A DNA stretch of 8,944 bases from Clostridiales bacterium (GCA_012523875.1 JAAYSW010000008.1:1-8944); one strand, 5' to 3'; counted from the stretch's first letter, positions 1-7,018 are shown. The notes: generated by a model from the letters alone, not told the origin. Translations and numbers: made by a program.

Positions 1-600
1 ATTATAGCAGTTGCTGATACTGTAAAGCCAACAAGCCATAGTGCTATTGAGCAGTTCAAATCCATGGGCATTGATGTAATAATGCTGACGGGTGATAATA
101 AAAGGACTGCAGAAGCGATTAGAAAGCAATTGGATATTGATAGGGTTGTTGCAGAGGTTATGCCACAGGATAAAGAAAGTGAAATTCGTAGGATTCAGGA
201 CGAGGGGAAAAGGGTTGCTATGGTTGGAGATGGGATTAATGATGCACCAGCACTAGCAAGAGCAGATGTAGGAATTGCAATCGGTGCTGGAACGGATATT
301 GCTATTGAATCTGCTGATATAGTGCTTATGAAAAGCGATTTGCTTGATGCAGTAACAGCAATCCAATTAAGTAAAGCTACAATTAGAAATATAAAACAAA
401 ATTTATTTTGGGCATTTTTTTATAATACTGCGGGAATTCCCCTTGCAGCAGGTGTATTTTATTCGTTGCTAGGTTGGAAGCTTAACCCTATGTTTGCGGC
501 GGCAGCTATGAGTTTGAGTTCTGTTTTTGTGGTAACTAACGCATTGCGATTGAGGTTTTTTAAGCCCCACCACATAGTAAATCAAAAAAATAATTCTTAA
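1..600 (+). CDS. copA: Cu(I)-exporting P-type ATPase, C-terminal part (5' end cut by window)
   Basis: The reading frame is open from base 1, so only the last 199 residues are seen; the internal ATG at 64 is not the start. The protein is a P1B-type membrane pump that uses ATP to push Cu(I) out of the cytoplasm. The visible part begins inside the P-domain, after the phosphorylated Asp motif. It shows the MLTGDN hinge (about residues 28-33 of the fragment) and the MVGDGINDAPAL motif that binds Mg. The last two membrane helices follow, with FYNTAGIP and MSLSSVFVVTNALRL. The YN pair and the M..SS pattern are the Cu(I)-site signatures of the P1B-1 class, which separates it from Zn/Cd pumps. A short polar tail ends the protein. 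copZ starts 21 bp downstream and csoR follows, which supports copper as the substrate. The promoter and the N-terminal metal-binding domains lie outside the window. Confidence 0.95.
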   Translation: MIAVADTVKPTSHSAIEQFKSMGIDVIMLTGDNKRTAEAIRKQLDIDRVVAEVMPQDKESEIRRIQDEGKRVAMVGDGINDAPALARADVGIAIGAGTDIAIESADIVLMKSDLLDAVTAIQLSKATIRNIKQNLFWAFFYNTAGIPLAAGVFYSLLGWKLNPMFAAAAMSLSSVFVVTNALRLRFFKPHHIVNQKNNS

Positions 601-621
601 TAAAATAAAGGAGATTTGATT

Positions 622-852
622 ATGAAAAAGATAATTAAAATTAACGGTATGTCATGTGGTCATTGTCAAGCTAAAGTTGAAAAAGCACTTGCTGGTTTGA
701 ATGGAGTGAGTGCAAAAGTTGACTTAAAGAAAAAACAAGCGATAGTTGAGTTAAATAGTGATATAAGCGAGCAAGTTTTAAAGGATACAATAACGGAAGC
801 TGGATATGAGGTGGTTTCTATAACAGAAAAGAAGGGCTTGTTTGGCAGATAG
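622..852 (+). CDS. copZ: Copper chaperone CopZ (heavy-metal-associated domain)
   Basis: A 76-residue single HMA domain that carries Cu(I) in the cytoplasm to CopA and to CsoR. It has the MSCGHC metal motif (Met10, Cys12, His14, Cys15), the beta-alpha-beta-beta-alpha-beta pattern, and the EAGYEV segment near residues 59-64 typical of CopZ. The length fits the family. Start choice: AGGAG at 609-613 sits 8 bp before the ATG at 622; an in-frame TTG at 616 would leave only 2 bp, so ATG 622 is preferred. It lies 21 bp after copA with no terminator or promoter between, so it is probably cotranscribed. The C-terminal KKGLFGR is a basic tail of unknown meaning. Confidence 0.95.
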   Translation: MKKIIKINGMSCGHCQAKVEKALAGLNGVSAKVDLKKKQAIVELNSDISEQVLKDTITEAGYEVVSITEKKGLFGR

Positions 853-891
853 TCTTGCAATATTTCATAAAATATAATAGGAGGAATGGAA

Positions 892-1155
892 ATGCAAGCA
901 GATAATACTCAAGTGATACGCCTTTTGAAAACAGCAAGAGGTCAAATTGATGGTATTATTAAAATGATTGAGGATGAAAGATACTGTATAGATATATCTA
1001 ATCAAATAATGGCTACGCAGGCGATTCTTAGAAGTATAAATCGTAAGGTTCTTAATGCACATTTAGAACATTGCGTTGAAGAAGCGTTCGAAAAGGGAGA
1101 TTCACATAAGAAAATACAGGAGATTATAGGTGTAATTGATAAGCTTTCAAAATAG
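892..1155 (+). CDS. csoR: Copper-sensing transcriptional repressor, CsoR family
   Basis: An 87-residue all-helical DNA-binding repressor of the CsoR/RcnR/FrmR family. Cu(I) binding normally releases it from the cop operator. The Cu(I) ligands are visible as Cys32, His57 and Cys61; the spacings of 25 and 4 residues match the Cys36-His61-Cys65 set of the mycobacterial CsoR. This separates it from FrmR and RcnR types, which use other residue sets. The N-terminal LLKTARGQIDGI segment is the family's conserved first helix. Start choice: GGAGG at 880-884 is 7 bp before ATG 892, but only 1 bp before the in-frame ATG 886. It is last in copA-copZ-csoR, 39 bp after copZ, so it probably regulates its own operon. 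The operator would lie upstream of copA, outside the window. No clear rho-independent terminator follows it. Confidence 0.93.
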   Translation: MQADNTQVIRLLKTARGQIDGIIKMIEDERYCIDISNQIMATQAILRSINRKVLNAHLEHCVEEAFEKGDSHKKIQEIIGVIDKLSK

Positions 1156-1225
1156 ATTTTGATGAATGCTTGGATATTTCTAACCCTACCCCAAGGTTAT
1201 GATTAAGGGTTTGATTATCACCTTT

Positions 1226-1243
1226 AGTTATATGTATATAACT
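1226..1243. promoter_or_regulatory. Perfect 18-bp palindrome upstream of the ilv promoter
   Basis: AGTTATAT-GT-ATATAACT has 8-bp arms that match perfectly around a 2-bp centre. It is centred about 63 bp before the predicted ilvB transcription start and 20 bp upstream of the -35 box. That is a usual place for a dimeric activator, or for one half of a looping repressor. It is followed by no T-run, so it is unlikely to be a terminator. The AT-rich context makes chance palindromes fairly likely. No known regulator's consensus was recognised. Confidence 0.35.
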
Positions 1244-1263
1244 GTTTAGTATGATAGCTATGC

Positions 1264-1291
1264 TTGACTTTTTGGCTCATTGTGATATAAT
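1264..1291 (+). promoter_or_regulatory. Sigma-A type promoter of ilvB-ilvN-ilvC
   Basis: The -35 box TTGACT (1264-1269) and a perfect TATAAT -10 box (1286-1291) are separated by 16 bp. A TG one base before the -10 box (1283-1284) makes it an extended -10 promoter. Transcription should begin near 1298, leaving a leader of only about 45 bases before the ilvB ATG. That is too short for a T-box, or for a leader peptide with attenuator. Confidence 0.8.
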
Positions 1292-1342
1292 AGTTTTATG
1301 TAAATATATAAAATTGCTAATAAGGAAAGAGGTGTTTGTGGA

Positions 1343-2956
1343 ATGAAAGCGGCTGAAGCTATGGTAAAATATCTAGAACAAGAGGGTATAAAGGTCGTCT
1401 TTGGATATCCAGGAGCTGCTGTTTGTCCATTCTATGACTTTCTCTCTAAAAGCAACATAAGGCATATATTAGTAAGACATGAGCAACATGCTGGACATGA
1501 GGCTAATGGATATGCAAGAATTACAAATAAACCTGCTGTATGTATAGCTACTTCGGGGCCTGGTGCAATAAATTTAATTACTGCTATTGCTACTGCATAT
1601 GCGGACTCTGTACCAATGGTCATTATAACTGGGCAGGTTTCAAGAGAGCAAATAGGGCGGGATGTTTTTCAGGAAGCTGATGTAATCGGTGCTGCTGAAC
1701 CCTTTGTAAAGCATAGTTTTTTAGTTAAGGATGTGCAGTCACTTCCCGATGTATTTAAAAAAGCTTTTTATCTTGCTGGCACGGGCAGAAAAGGTCCTGT
1801 TTTAATAGATGTACCTATTGATATTCAAGAGGCTGAAATTGAGTATTCATACCCTGAAACAGTTAGTATGCGTGCTTATAAGCCATCATCAAAAGGAAAT
1901 TCACTACAAGTAAAACGAGTTGCGGCCGCAATTGCTGAATCAAAAAAGCCACTTATATGCGTGGGTGGAGGGATAATTGCTGCTGATGCCTGTGAAGAAG
2001 TATATGCACTTGCCGAAAAAGCAGATATTCCTATTGTTACTACAATGATGGGTAAGGGTGCTATTTCTGGATATGATGAGCGTTGTTTTGGTATGCTCGG
2101 TATGCATGGTGTTTCTTCCGCTAACAAAGCGGTTACCGATTGTGATTTGTTGATTTTAATAGGTGCAAGGGTTGGCGATAGGGCGGTTAGATCCCCTGTT
2201 TTCCTTGCTAAAACTACAAAAATAATACACATTGATATAGACCCGGCTGAGATTGGGAAGAATATAACTGTGGATATTCCACTTGTTGGTGATTCGAAAA
2301 TTATTCTTAATCAGCTTCTAGAGGTTGTTGAAGAAAAAACTCATATAGAATGGATTGAACATCTGAGAACATTTAGGAAAACTCCAAGCTTTACACAAGC
2401 TGAAACTGGATATATTAATCCTAAGGAATTTATCTCTAAGCTATCGGATGCCGCTGGTGAGAATACAATTTATGTAGCTGATGTTGGGCAAAACCAAATT
2501 TGGTCTTCCAATTTCTTTAGGGTCAAAAAGGGGAGGTTCCTCACAAGTGGTGGTATGGGTACTATGGGGTATTCCGTTCCATGTGCGATTGGTGCAAAGC
2601 TTGCTTCAGAAGATTCGAATGTTATCGCTGTTTGTGGAGATGGTGCTTTCCAGATGTCAATGATGGAACTTGCAACAATTAAACAACATAATATTCCCAT
2701 TAAAATTGTTGTTATGACAAATAAAAGGCTTGGTATGGTTCGTGAGCTTCAAACAAAACTTTATGAAGACAATCAGGTTGCTGTAAGTTTAGAGGGAAGT
2801 CCTGATTTTATTAAGATTGCAAAGGCATACGATATTCCTGCTTTCCGTGTTACAAATATGGAAACTGCACAGGAGGCAATAGATAAACTCGTTAGAAATG
2901 ACGGAGAACCCTTATTGGTAGAATGTATGGTTTCTCCGCTAGAATCTACACTTTAG
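1343..2956 (+). CDS. ilvB: Acetolactate (acetohydroxyacid) synthase, catalytic subunit
   Basis: A 537-residue ThDP- and FAD-dependent cytoplasmic enzyme. It condenses two pyruvates to acetolactate (valine and leucine path), or pyruvate with 2-oxobutyrate to acetohydroxybutyrate (isoleucine path). The domains run in the family order: N-terminal PYR domain with catalytic Glu47 in RHEQHAGHEANGYAR, central FAD-binding domain, and C-terminal PP domain. The PP domain has the ThDP/Mg motif starting at GDG 432-434 and ending at Asn460. GMVREL at 464-469 carries Leu469 where most family members have a Trp; see the finding. It is a little shorter than the 550-590 residues of many homologues, but no domain is missing. 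GAGG at 1329-1332 is 10 bp before the ATG. ilvN follows after 11 bp, and the ilvN ribosome site overlaps the ilvB stop codon, which fits translational coupling. The IlvN partner makes a catabolic AlsS role unlikely. Confidence 0.95.
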   Translation: MKAAEAMVKYLEQEGIKVVFGYPGAAVCPFYDFLSKSNIRHILVRHEQHAGHEANGYARITNKPAVCIATSGPGAINLITAIATAYADSVPMVIITGQVSREQIGRDVFQEADVIGAAEPFVKHSFLVKDVQSLPDVFKKAFYLAGTGRKGPVLIDVPIDIQEAEIEYSYPETVSMRAYKPSSKGNSLQVKRVAAAIAESKKPLICVGGGIIAADACEEVYALAEKADIPIVTTMMGKGAISGYDERCFGMLGMHGVSSANKAVTDCDLLILIGARVGDRAVRSPVFLAKTTKIIHIDIDPAEIGKNITVDIPLVGDSKIILNQLLEVVEEKTHIEWIEHLRTFRKTPSFTQAETGYINPKEFISKLSDAAGENTIYVADVGQNQIWSSNFFRVKKGRFLTSGGMGTMGYSVPCAIGAKLASEDSNVIAVCGDGAFQMSMMELATIKQHNIPIKIVVMTNKRLGMVRELQTKLYEDNQVAVSLEGSPDFIKIAKAYDIPAFRVTNMETAQEAIDKLVRNDGEPLLVECMVSPLESTL

Positions 2957-2967
2957 GAGATTTGAAA

Positions 2968-3465
2968 ATGAAAAGAACAATTAGTATTCTTGTGGAGAAT
3001 CATGCGGGTGTTCTATCCCGTATTTCAGGTCTTTTCTCAAGGAGGGGCTTTAATATAGACAGCCTTGCCGTTGGTGTGACGGATGACCCGAGTATCTCCC
3101 GTATAACAATTGTTGCGGATGGCAACGAATATACCCTTGAACAGCTTGAAAAGCAACTTAACAAGCTGATTGAAGTTATAAAGGTAAAAACTCTTAGTAA
3201 AGATGAATTGCTTGCAAGGGAACTTATGCTTGTAAAGCTTTCAGCAACACCTGAAAAGCGTTCTGAAATCACAACTATTGTGGATGTTATGGGGGCAAAG
3301 ATTATTGATTTATCCCTTACTACCATGACTTTAGAAATTTCAAATACGAATTTTCATTTAGCACGCTTTGAGGAACTAATTAAGCCCTATGGGATAATTG
3401 AAATGGTTAGAACAGGCACAATAGCTATACAAAAGGGTGCTGACTCTATTTCAATTAAAAAATAA
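2968..3465 (+). CDS. ilvN: Acetolactate synthase, regulatory (small) subunit
   Basis: A 165-residue subunit that stimulates IlvB and gives valine feedback inhibition. An N-terminal ACT domain (about residues 3-77) is followed by the C-terminal small-subunit domain. Asn11, Gly14 and Asn29 match the positions known from E. coli IlvH to form the valine site, so feedback control is probably intact. The segment GLFSRRGFNIDSLAVGVTDD (21-40) is highly typical. Start choice: AGGAGA (2955-2960) lies 7 bp before ATG 2968 and includes the ilvB stop codon. An upstream in-frame ATG at 2923 inside ilvB would add 15 residues unlike the family. ilvC follows 55 bp later with no convincing terminator between. 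Confidence 0.95.
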   Translation: MKRTISILVENHAGVLSRISGLFSRRGFNIDSLAVGVTDDPSISRITIVADGNEYTLEQLEKQLNKLIEVIKVKTLSKDELLARELMLVKLSATPEKRSEITTIVDVMGAKIIDLSLTTMTLEISNTNFHLARFEELIKPYGIIEMVRTGTIAIQKGADSISIKK

Positions 3466-3520
3466 TAATACAACATTAGGAATTGTGCTGTATATATAAT
3501 TAATTATTGGAGGAATAAAA

Positions 3521-4522
3521 ATGGCAAAAATCTATTATTCAAAAGATTGTAATCTTAGTAATCTTGATGGGAAAACTGTTGCTATCATTGGTTATGGAAG
3601 TCAGGGTCATGCACATGCATTGAACTTGCATGAGAGTGGTGTTAATGTTATCGTTGGGCTATATGAGGGTAGCAAGTCATGGGATAGAGCTGAAAAAGCA
3701 GGATTAAAAGTTATGGTTGCGGCTGACGCTGCGAAGGCTGCTGATGTTATTATGATTTTGATTAATGACGAAAAACAAGCTACTCTTTATAAGGAAAGTA
3801 TTGAGCCGAATTTGACTGCTGGCAAGGCTCTTGCTTTTGCACATGGTTTTAATATTCATTATGGCTGTATCGTACCACCTGCTGATGTTGATGTAATCAT
3901 GATTGCACCTAAGGGACCAGGGCATACAGTGCGTTCAGAATATGTTGAGGGTAAGGGTGTTCCTTGCTTGGTTGCGATTCATCAAGATGCAAGCGGAAAG
4001 GCTTTGGATACAGCACTTGCATATGCGGCAGGTATTGGTGGTTCAAGAGCGGGCGTTCTTATGACAACATTCAGACAGGAAACTGAAACCGATTTATTCG
4101 GTGAGCAAGCAGTTCTTTGCGGTGGTGTTACTGCTTTGATGCAGGCAGGATTCGAAACTTTGGTTGAGGCTGGCTATGACCCAGAGAATGCATACTTTGA
4201 ATGTATCCATGAGATGAAATTGATTGTAGATTTAATTTATGAGGGTGGATTTGGCAGAATGAGATATTCAATTTCTGACACTGCTGAATTTGGTGATTAT
4301 CAGGTTGGTAAGAGAATTATTACTGACGAAACAAAGAAGGAAATGAAGAAGGTTCTTTCTGAAATTCAGGATGGAACATTCGCTAAGAATTGGATTCAGG
4401 AAAACCAGAGTGGTCGTGTTCACTTTAATGCAACTAGAAGGCTTGCAAAGGAACATCAGCTTGAAGAGGTTGGTAAGGAATTACGTAAGCTTTACAGTTG
4501 GAATAAAGAACCACAGGATTAA
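3521..4522 (+). CDS. ilvC: Ketol-acid reductoisomerase, class I (short form)
   Basis: A 333-residue cytoplasmic enzyme that isomerises and reduces acetolactate or acetohydroxybutyrate to the dihydroxy acid, using Mg2+ and NAD(P)H. The N-terminal Rossmann domain has GYGSQG at 24-29. The cofactor-specificity loop is LYEGSKSW (47-54), with Tyr48-Glu49 in place of the more usual Arg-x; see the finding. The knotted C-terminal domain holds the expected catalytic set: His108, Lys131, Asp191, Glu195, Glu227, Glu231 and Ser252. The length fits class I rather than the longer class II enzyme. GGAGGA (3509-3514) is 6 bp before the ATG. It is the last gene of the ilv operon and is followed 12 bp later by a strong terminator. 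No ilvD lies downstream, so the next pathway step is encoded elsewhere. Confidence 0.97.
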   Translation: MAKIYYSKDCNLSNLDGKTVAIIGYGSQGHAHALNLHESGVNVIVGLYEGSKSWDRAEKAGLKVMVAADAAKAADVIMILINDEKQATLYKESIEPNLTAGKALAFAHGFNIHYGCIVPPADVDVIMIAPKGPGHTVRSEYVEGKGVPCLVAIHQDASGKALDTALAYAAGIGGSRAGVLMTTFRQETETDLFGEQAVLCGGVTALMQAGFETLVEAGYDPENAYFECIHEMKLIVDLIYEGGFGRMRYSISDTAEFGDYQVGKRIITDETKKEMKKVLSEIQDGTFAKNWIQENQSGRVHFNATRRLAKEHQLEEVGKELRKLYSWNKEPQD

Positions 4523-4534
4523 TTTTATTTTATA

Positions 4535-4567
4535 AAAAAATCTCCCCTATAATTGGGGAGATTTTTT
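4535..4567. terminator. Bidirectional rho-independent terminator between ilvC and the DUF2500-like gene
   Basis: A perfect 13-bp stem pairs 4535-4547 with 4555-4567 around a 7-base loop. The core is TCTCCCC/GGGGAGA, flanked by A6 on the left and T6 on the right. Read on either strand, the hairpin ends in a run of Ts, so it can stop both the ilv operon (+) and the converging galE operon (-). Confidence 0.92.
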
Positions 4568-4617
4568 GTACGTATAGACAGATATTAATTAAACTATGGA
4601 GTCCAGAGGGGGCACAC

Positions 4618-5034
4618 TTATTTATTCTCAATTGTACCACCTGAATATTTAAATTTTATAAAGTTTTTATTCTTATATGTAAGTAATCCTTTTTCATTAA
4701 ATGGCATAGCTTTTAGGGCTTGCTTTGTTACGCTGAAATAAAGCTTTTTATTGTCTTTAGTCGTGAATACAAGCTGAAAGCTCTCATTTGTAGCCGAAAT
4801 ATTACCCTTGTCGTCAATCCTCCTTGTTCGAGTGTCGGCTTTTTCGGTTAGTTGGGCAGTTTCACTTATGATACCATTAGATTTACTTGATTGAACTTTC
4901 CTTTGTGGTATATTTTTAATTTGTTTTTGTTCAGCCTTTTGACGATCTTTTTTAAGGCTAACAAAAAACACTGTTATCACAATGACCGCCGATACAAGCA
5001 CAACAAAAAGAAAAATATTGTCTGCTGTTTGCAT
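4618..5034 (-). CDS. Small membrane-anchored DUF2500-like protein, function unknown
   Basis: A 138-residue protein with one N-terminal membrane helix (about residues 7-26) followed by positive charge (KKDRQK), which places the rest in the cytoplasm by the positive-inside rule. A polar linker, about residues 30-80, is rich in Lys, Gln and Ser. A C-terminal beta-rich domain (about 83-130) contains FTTKDNKKLYFSV and GLLTYKNKNFIKFKY. This pattern resembles DUF2500, whose members have a membrane helix and a similar ending (GxLTYxGxxFxxF); it was recognised by eye only. There is no cysteine and no enzyme motif. It starts 21 bp after the sugar kinase stop, behind a weak AAGG site, so it is probably the last gene of the galE operon. 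No function can be given. Confidence 0.75.
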   Translation of the reverse strand: MQTADNIFLFVVLVSAVIVITVFFVSLKKDRQKAEQKQIKNIPQRKVQSSKSNGIISETAQLTEKADTRTRRIDDKGNISATNESFQLVFTTKDNKKLYFSVTKQALKAMPFNEKGLLTYKNKNFIKFKYSGGTIENK

Positions 5035-5055
5035 AATATCACTACCTTCATAATT

Positions 5056-5949
5056 TTATTCACATAATGCAATTATATCTTCTTTAGTTGGAAAGCCCAT
5101 ACAAGAAGTTGCCGCAGTACCAGTTGCTACCGCAAAGGAAAGTGCCTTTTTCTTATCCCTAGATTCTAGATATTTAGCAAGAAATCCTGCAACCATTGAA
5201 TCACCAGCCCCTGTTGAATTTACTGCTGAAATGCATTTTGCTTTACAATAATATTCACTTTCGGAGCAAACCATTACTGCACCACGCTTATCCATCGATA
5301 CTATGACATTTTTGGCACCTAATTCACAAAGTTTCTTAGCATAAAGGATAATATCCTCTTTTGTTTCAATTGGTACATTAAAAACCTCAGAAAGCTCATG
5401 AATATTTGGTTTAATAAGAAAGGGTTTATACTTTAGGGTTTTAATAAGTTGTTCACCACTAGCATCCACAACTGTAAGGATGTTCCTATCAGATAGGGTA
5501 GACATTATTTTTGCATAAATATCATTGCCAAGGGAAGATGGTGCATTGCCTGCAAGAATTAAAATATCGTTATCCTTTAGCTTTGCAAGTTTTTTAAATA
5601 GAATGTTTAGGCTTTGTTCAGGAATATATGGTCCCTGTGCATTTATTTCCGTTTCCTCACTGCCCTTAAGCTTGATATTAATTCGAGATAATCCCTTTGG
5701 GAGCATGATAAATTCATCAATACAACCAATTTTCTTAACTTCCTCCCTAATCTTTTCGCCAGTAAACCCTGCTATAAACCCAAGTGTAACAGTCTGTATG
5801 CCGAGGTTTTTAAGCATAATAGAAACATTAAGCCCCTTGCCACCAGCAATAAGTTGTTCCGCACTAGAACGGTTAACGCAATTCTTTACAAGATTGTCAA
5901 CTTGCAGAACATAATCAAGGGATGGATTAAGAGTAACGGTATAAATCAT
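5056..5949 (-). CDS. fruK: 1-phosphofructokinase-like PfkB-family sugar kinase
   Basis: A 297-residue kinase, probably converting fructose-1-phosphate and ATP to fructose-1,6-bisphosphate. The PfkB signature 1 is AGGKGLNVS (35-43). Signature 2 is NSTGAGDSMVAGF (244-256), with catalytic base Asp250. The segments NPSLDY (8-13), GFIAGFTGE (57-65) and SRINIKL...EETEINAQGP (88-107) fit the FruK/LacC branch better than ribokinase or adenosine kinase. LacC (tagatose-6-phosphate kinase) is the main alternative. The neighbour galE leans slightly towards galactose metabolism, while the sequence style leans to FruK. No fruA transporter or fruR regulator is next to it, which is unusual for fruK. AAGGAGG (5954-5960) lies 4 bp before the ATG, and the galE stop is only 12 bp upstream, so it is cotranscribed with galE. 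Confidence 0.85.
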   Translation of the reverse strand: MIYTVTLNPSLDYVLQVDNLVKNCVNRSSAEQLIAGGKGLNVSIMLKNLGIQTVTLGFIAGFTGEKIREEVKKIGCIDEFIMLPKGLSRINIKLKGSEETEINAQGPYIPEQSLNILFKKLAKLKDNDILILAGNAPSSLGNDIYAKIMSTLSDRNILTVVDASGEQLIKTLKYKPFLIKPNIHELSEVFNVPIETKEDIILYAKKLCELGAKNVIVSMDKRGAVMVCSESEYYCKAKCISAVNSTGAGDSMVAGFLAKYLESRDKKKALSFAVATGTAATSCMGFPTKEDIIALCE

Positions 5950-5961
5950 AGCCCCTCCTTA

Positions 5962-6972
5962 TTATAAGCCTTTAGGATTTTTAACGGTAAAGTTCCAGCT
6001 ATCAACACACATTTCATCAATATTATACTTTGCCTCCCAGTTCAACAGCCTTTTAGCCTTTTGAACATTGGCATAGGAAATGGCTAAATCCCCAGCACGC
6101 CTTGGAGCAAACCTCTTTGTAATTTTTTTATTACATGCCTTTTCATAGCTTGCTACTACTTCAAGAACACTTGAGCCATTGCCCGTACCTAAATTTATTG
6201 GTTCAAAGCCTCTATGGTTTTTAGCGTAATCCAAAGCTGAAATATGCCCCTTTGCTAAATCTACAACATGAATATAATCCCTTACACCTGTTCCATCTGG
6301 TGTTTTGTAATCATTTCCATAGATGCTTAGCTTTTCTAGCCTTCCAATGGCAACTTGGGCAATATATGGCACAAGATTATTAGGAATCCCATTTGGATCT
6401 TCGCCAATTAACCCACTCTTATTCGCACCAATAGGATTAAAATACCGCAGGGATACAACGCTCCAATCACTATCGGCGATACATAAATCACGCAAAATCT
6501 GTTCAATCATGACTTTTGTATACCCATATGGATTAGTTGCCGATGTTGTCATATCCTCGGTATATGGAGGAGAATTATCCACACCATAAACTGTAGCTGA
6601 TGAGGAAAAAATCATATTCTTGCAGTTATACCTATCCATAACTCGCAGTAAATTAACAGTTCCCACTATATTATTATTATAGTATTCAAGTGGTTTTTGT
6701 ACCGATTCGCCAACTGCCTTCAAGCCTGCGAAATGGATAACAGAATCAATTTTATTCTCATCAAAAATCTTACACATACCATTAAAATCAAGCATATCAA
6801 CTTTATAAAACTTAAAGGTTTTATTCGTTAATTGTTCAATACGCTTAACACTTTCAAATTTAGAATTACTTAAGTTATCCATTACAACTATTTCATAGCC
6901 CTTATCAAGCAATTCAACACAAGTATGGCTACCTATAAACCCAGTTCCACCAGTAATTAATATCTTGCCCAC
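5962..6972 (-). CDS. galE: UDP-glucose 4-epimerase
   Basis: A 336-residue NAD+-dependent epimerase of the extended SDR family. It interconverts UDP-glucose and UDP-galactose for galactose use and for cell-surface sugar supply. It has GGTGFIGSH (8-16) for NAD binding, SSSATVYG (123-130), the catalytic pair Tyr149 and Lys153 in NPYGYTK, and RYFNPIGA (176-183). The numbering coincides with E. coli GalE. The position equal to E. coli Tyr299 is Ser299 here (RAGDLAISYA), which may widen the substrate range; see the finding. The length is typical. AGGAGGT is 7 bp before the ATG, and a strong promoter lies about 50 bp upstream. It is the first gene of a three-gene minus-strand operon. No galK or galT is nearby. 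Confidence 0.96.
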   Translation of the reverse strand: MGKILITGGTGFIGSHTCVELLDKGYEIVVMDNLSNSKFESVKRIEQLTNKTFKFYKVDMLDFNGMCKIFDENKIDSVIHFAGLKAVGESVQKPLEYYNNNIVGTVNLLRVMDRYNCKNMIFSSSATVYGVDNSPPYTEDMTTSATNPYGYTKVMIEQILRDLCIADSDWSVVSLRYFNPIGANKSGLIGEDPNGIPNNLVPYIAQVAIGRLEKLSIYGNDYKTPDGTGVRDYIHVVDLAKGHISALDYAKNHRGFEPINLGTGNGSSVLEVVASYEKACNKKITKRFAPRRAGDLAISYANVQKAKRLLNWEAKYNIDEMCVDSWNFTVKNPKGL

Positions 6973-7018
6973 TTGTTACCTCCTAAAATTTTGAATAATT
7001 TCAATTCATACTATATCT

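Noticed and set aside
854..878. Possible csoR promoter (TTGCAA and TATAAT)
   Set aside because: The boxes are only 13 bp apart and the start would fall in or past the ribosome site, so the TATAAT is likely chance in AT-rich DNA.
1876..2232. Minus-strand open frame of 118 codons inside ilvB
   Set aside because: It lies wholly within a well-supported conserved gene, has no recognisable domain and no ribosome site; it is a shadow frame.
3472..3500. Possible internal promoter before ilvC (TATAAT at 3495-3500)
   Set aside because: No acceptable -35 box lies at the right distance; transcription from the ilvB promoter is sufficient.
5525..5914. Plus-strand open frame of 129 codons inside the sugar kinase gene
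   Set aside because: It is antisense to a clear PfkB kinase and the translated text is low-complexity Ser/Leu/Pro-rich, typical of a shadow.
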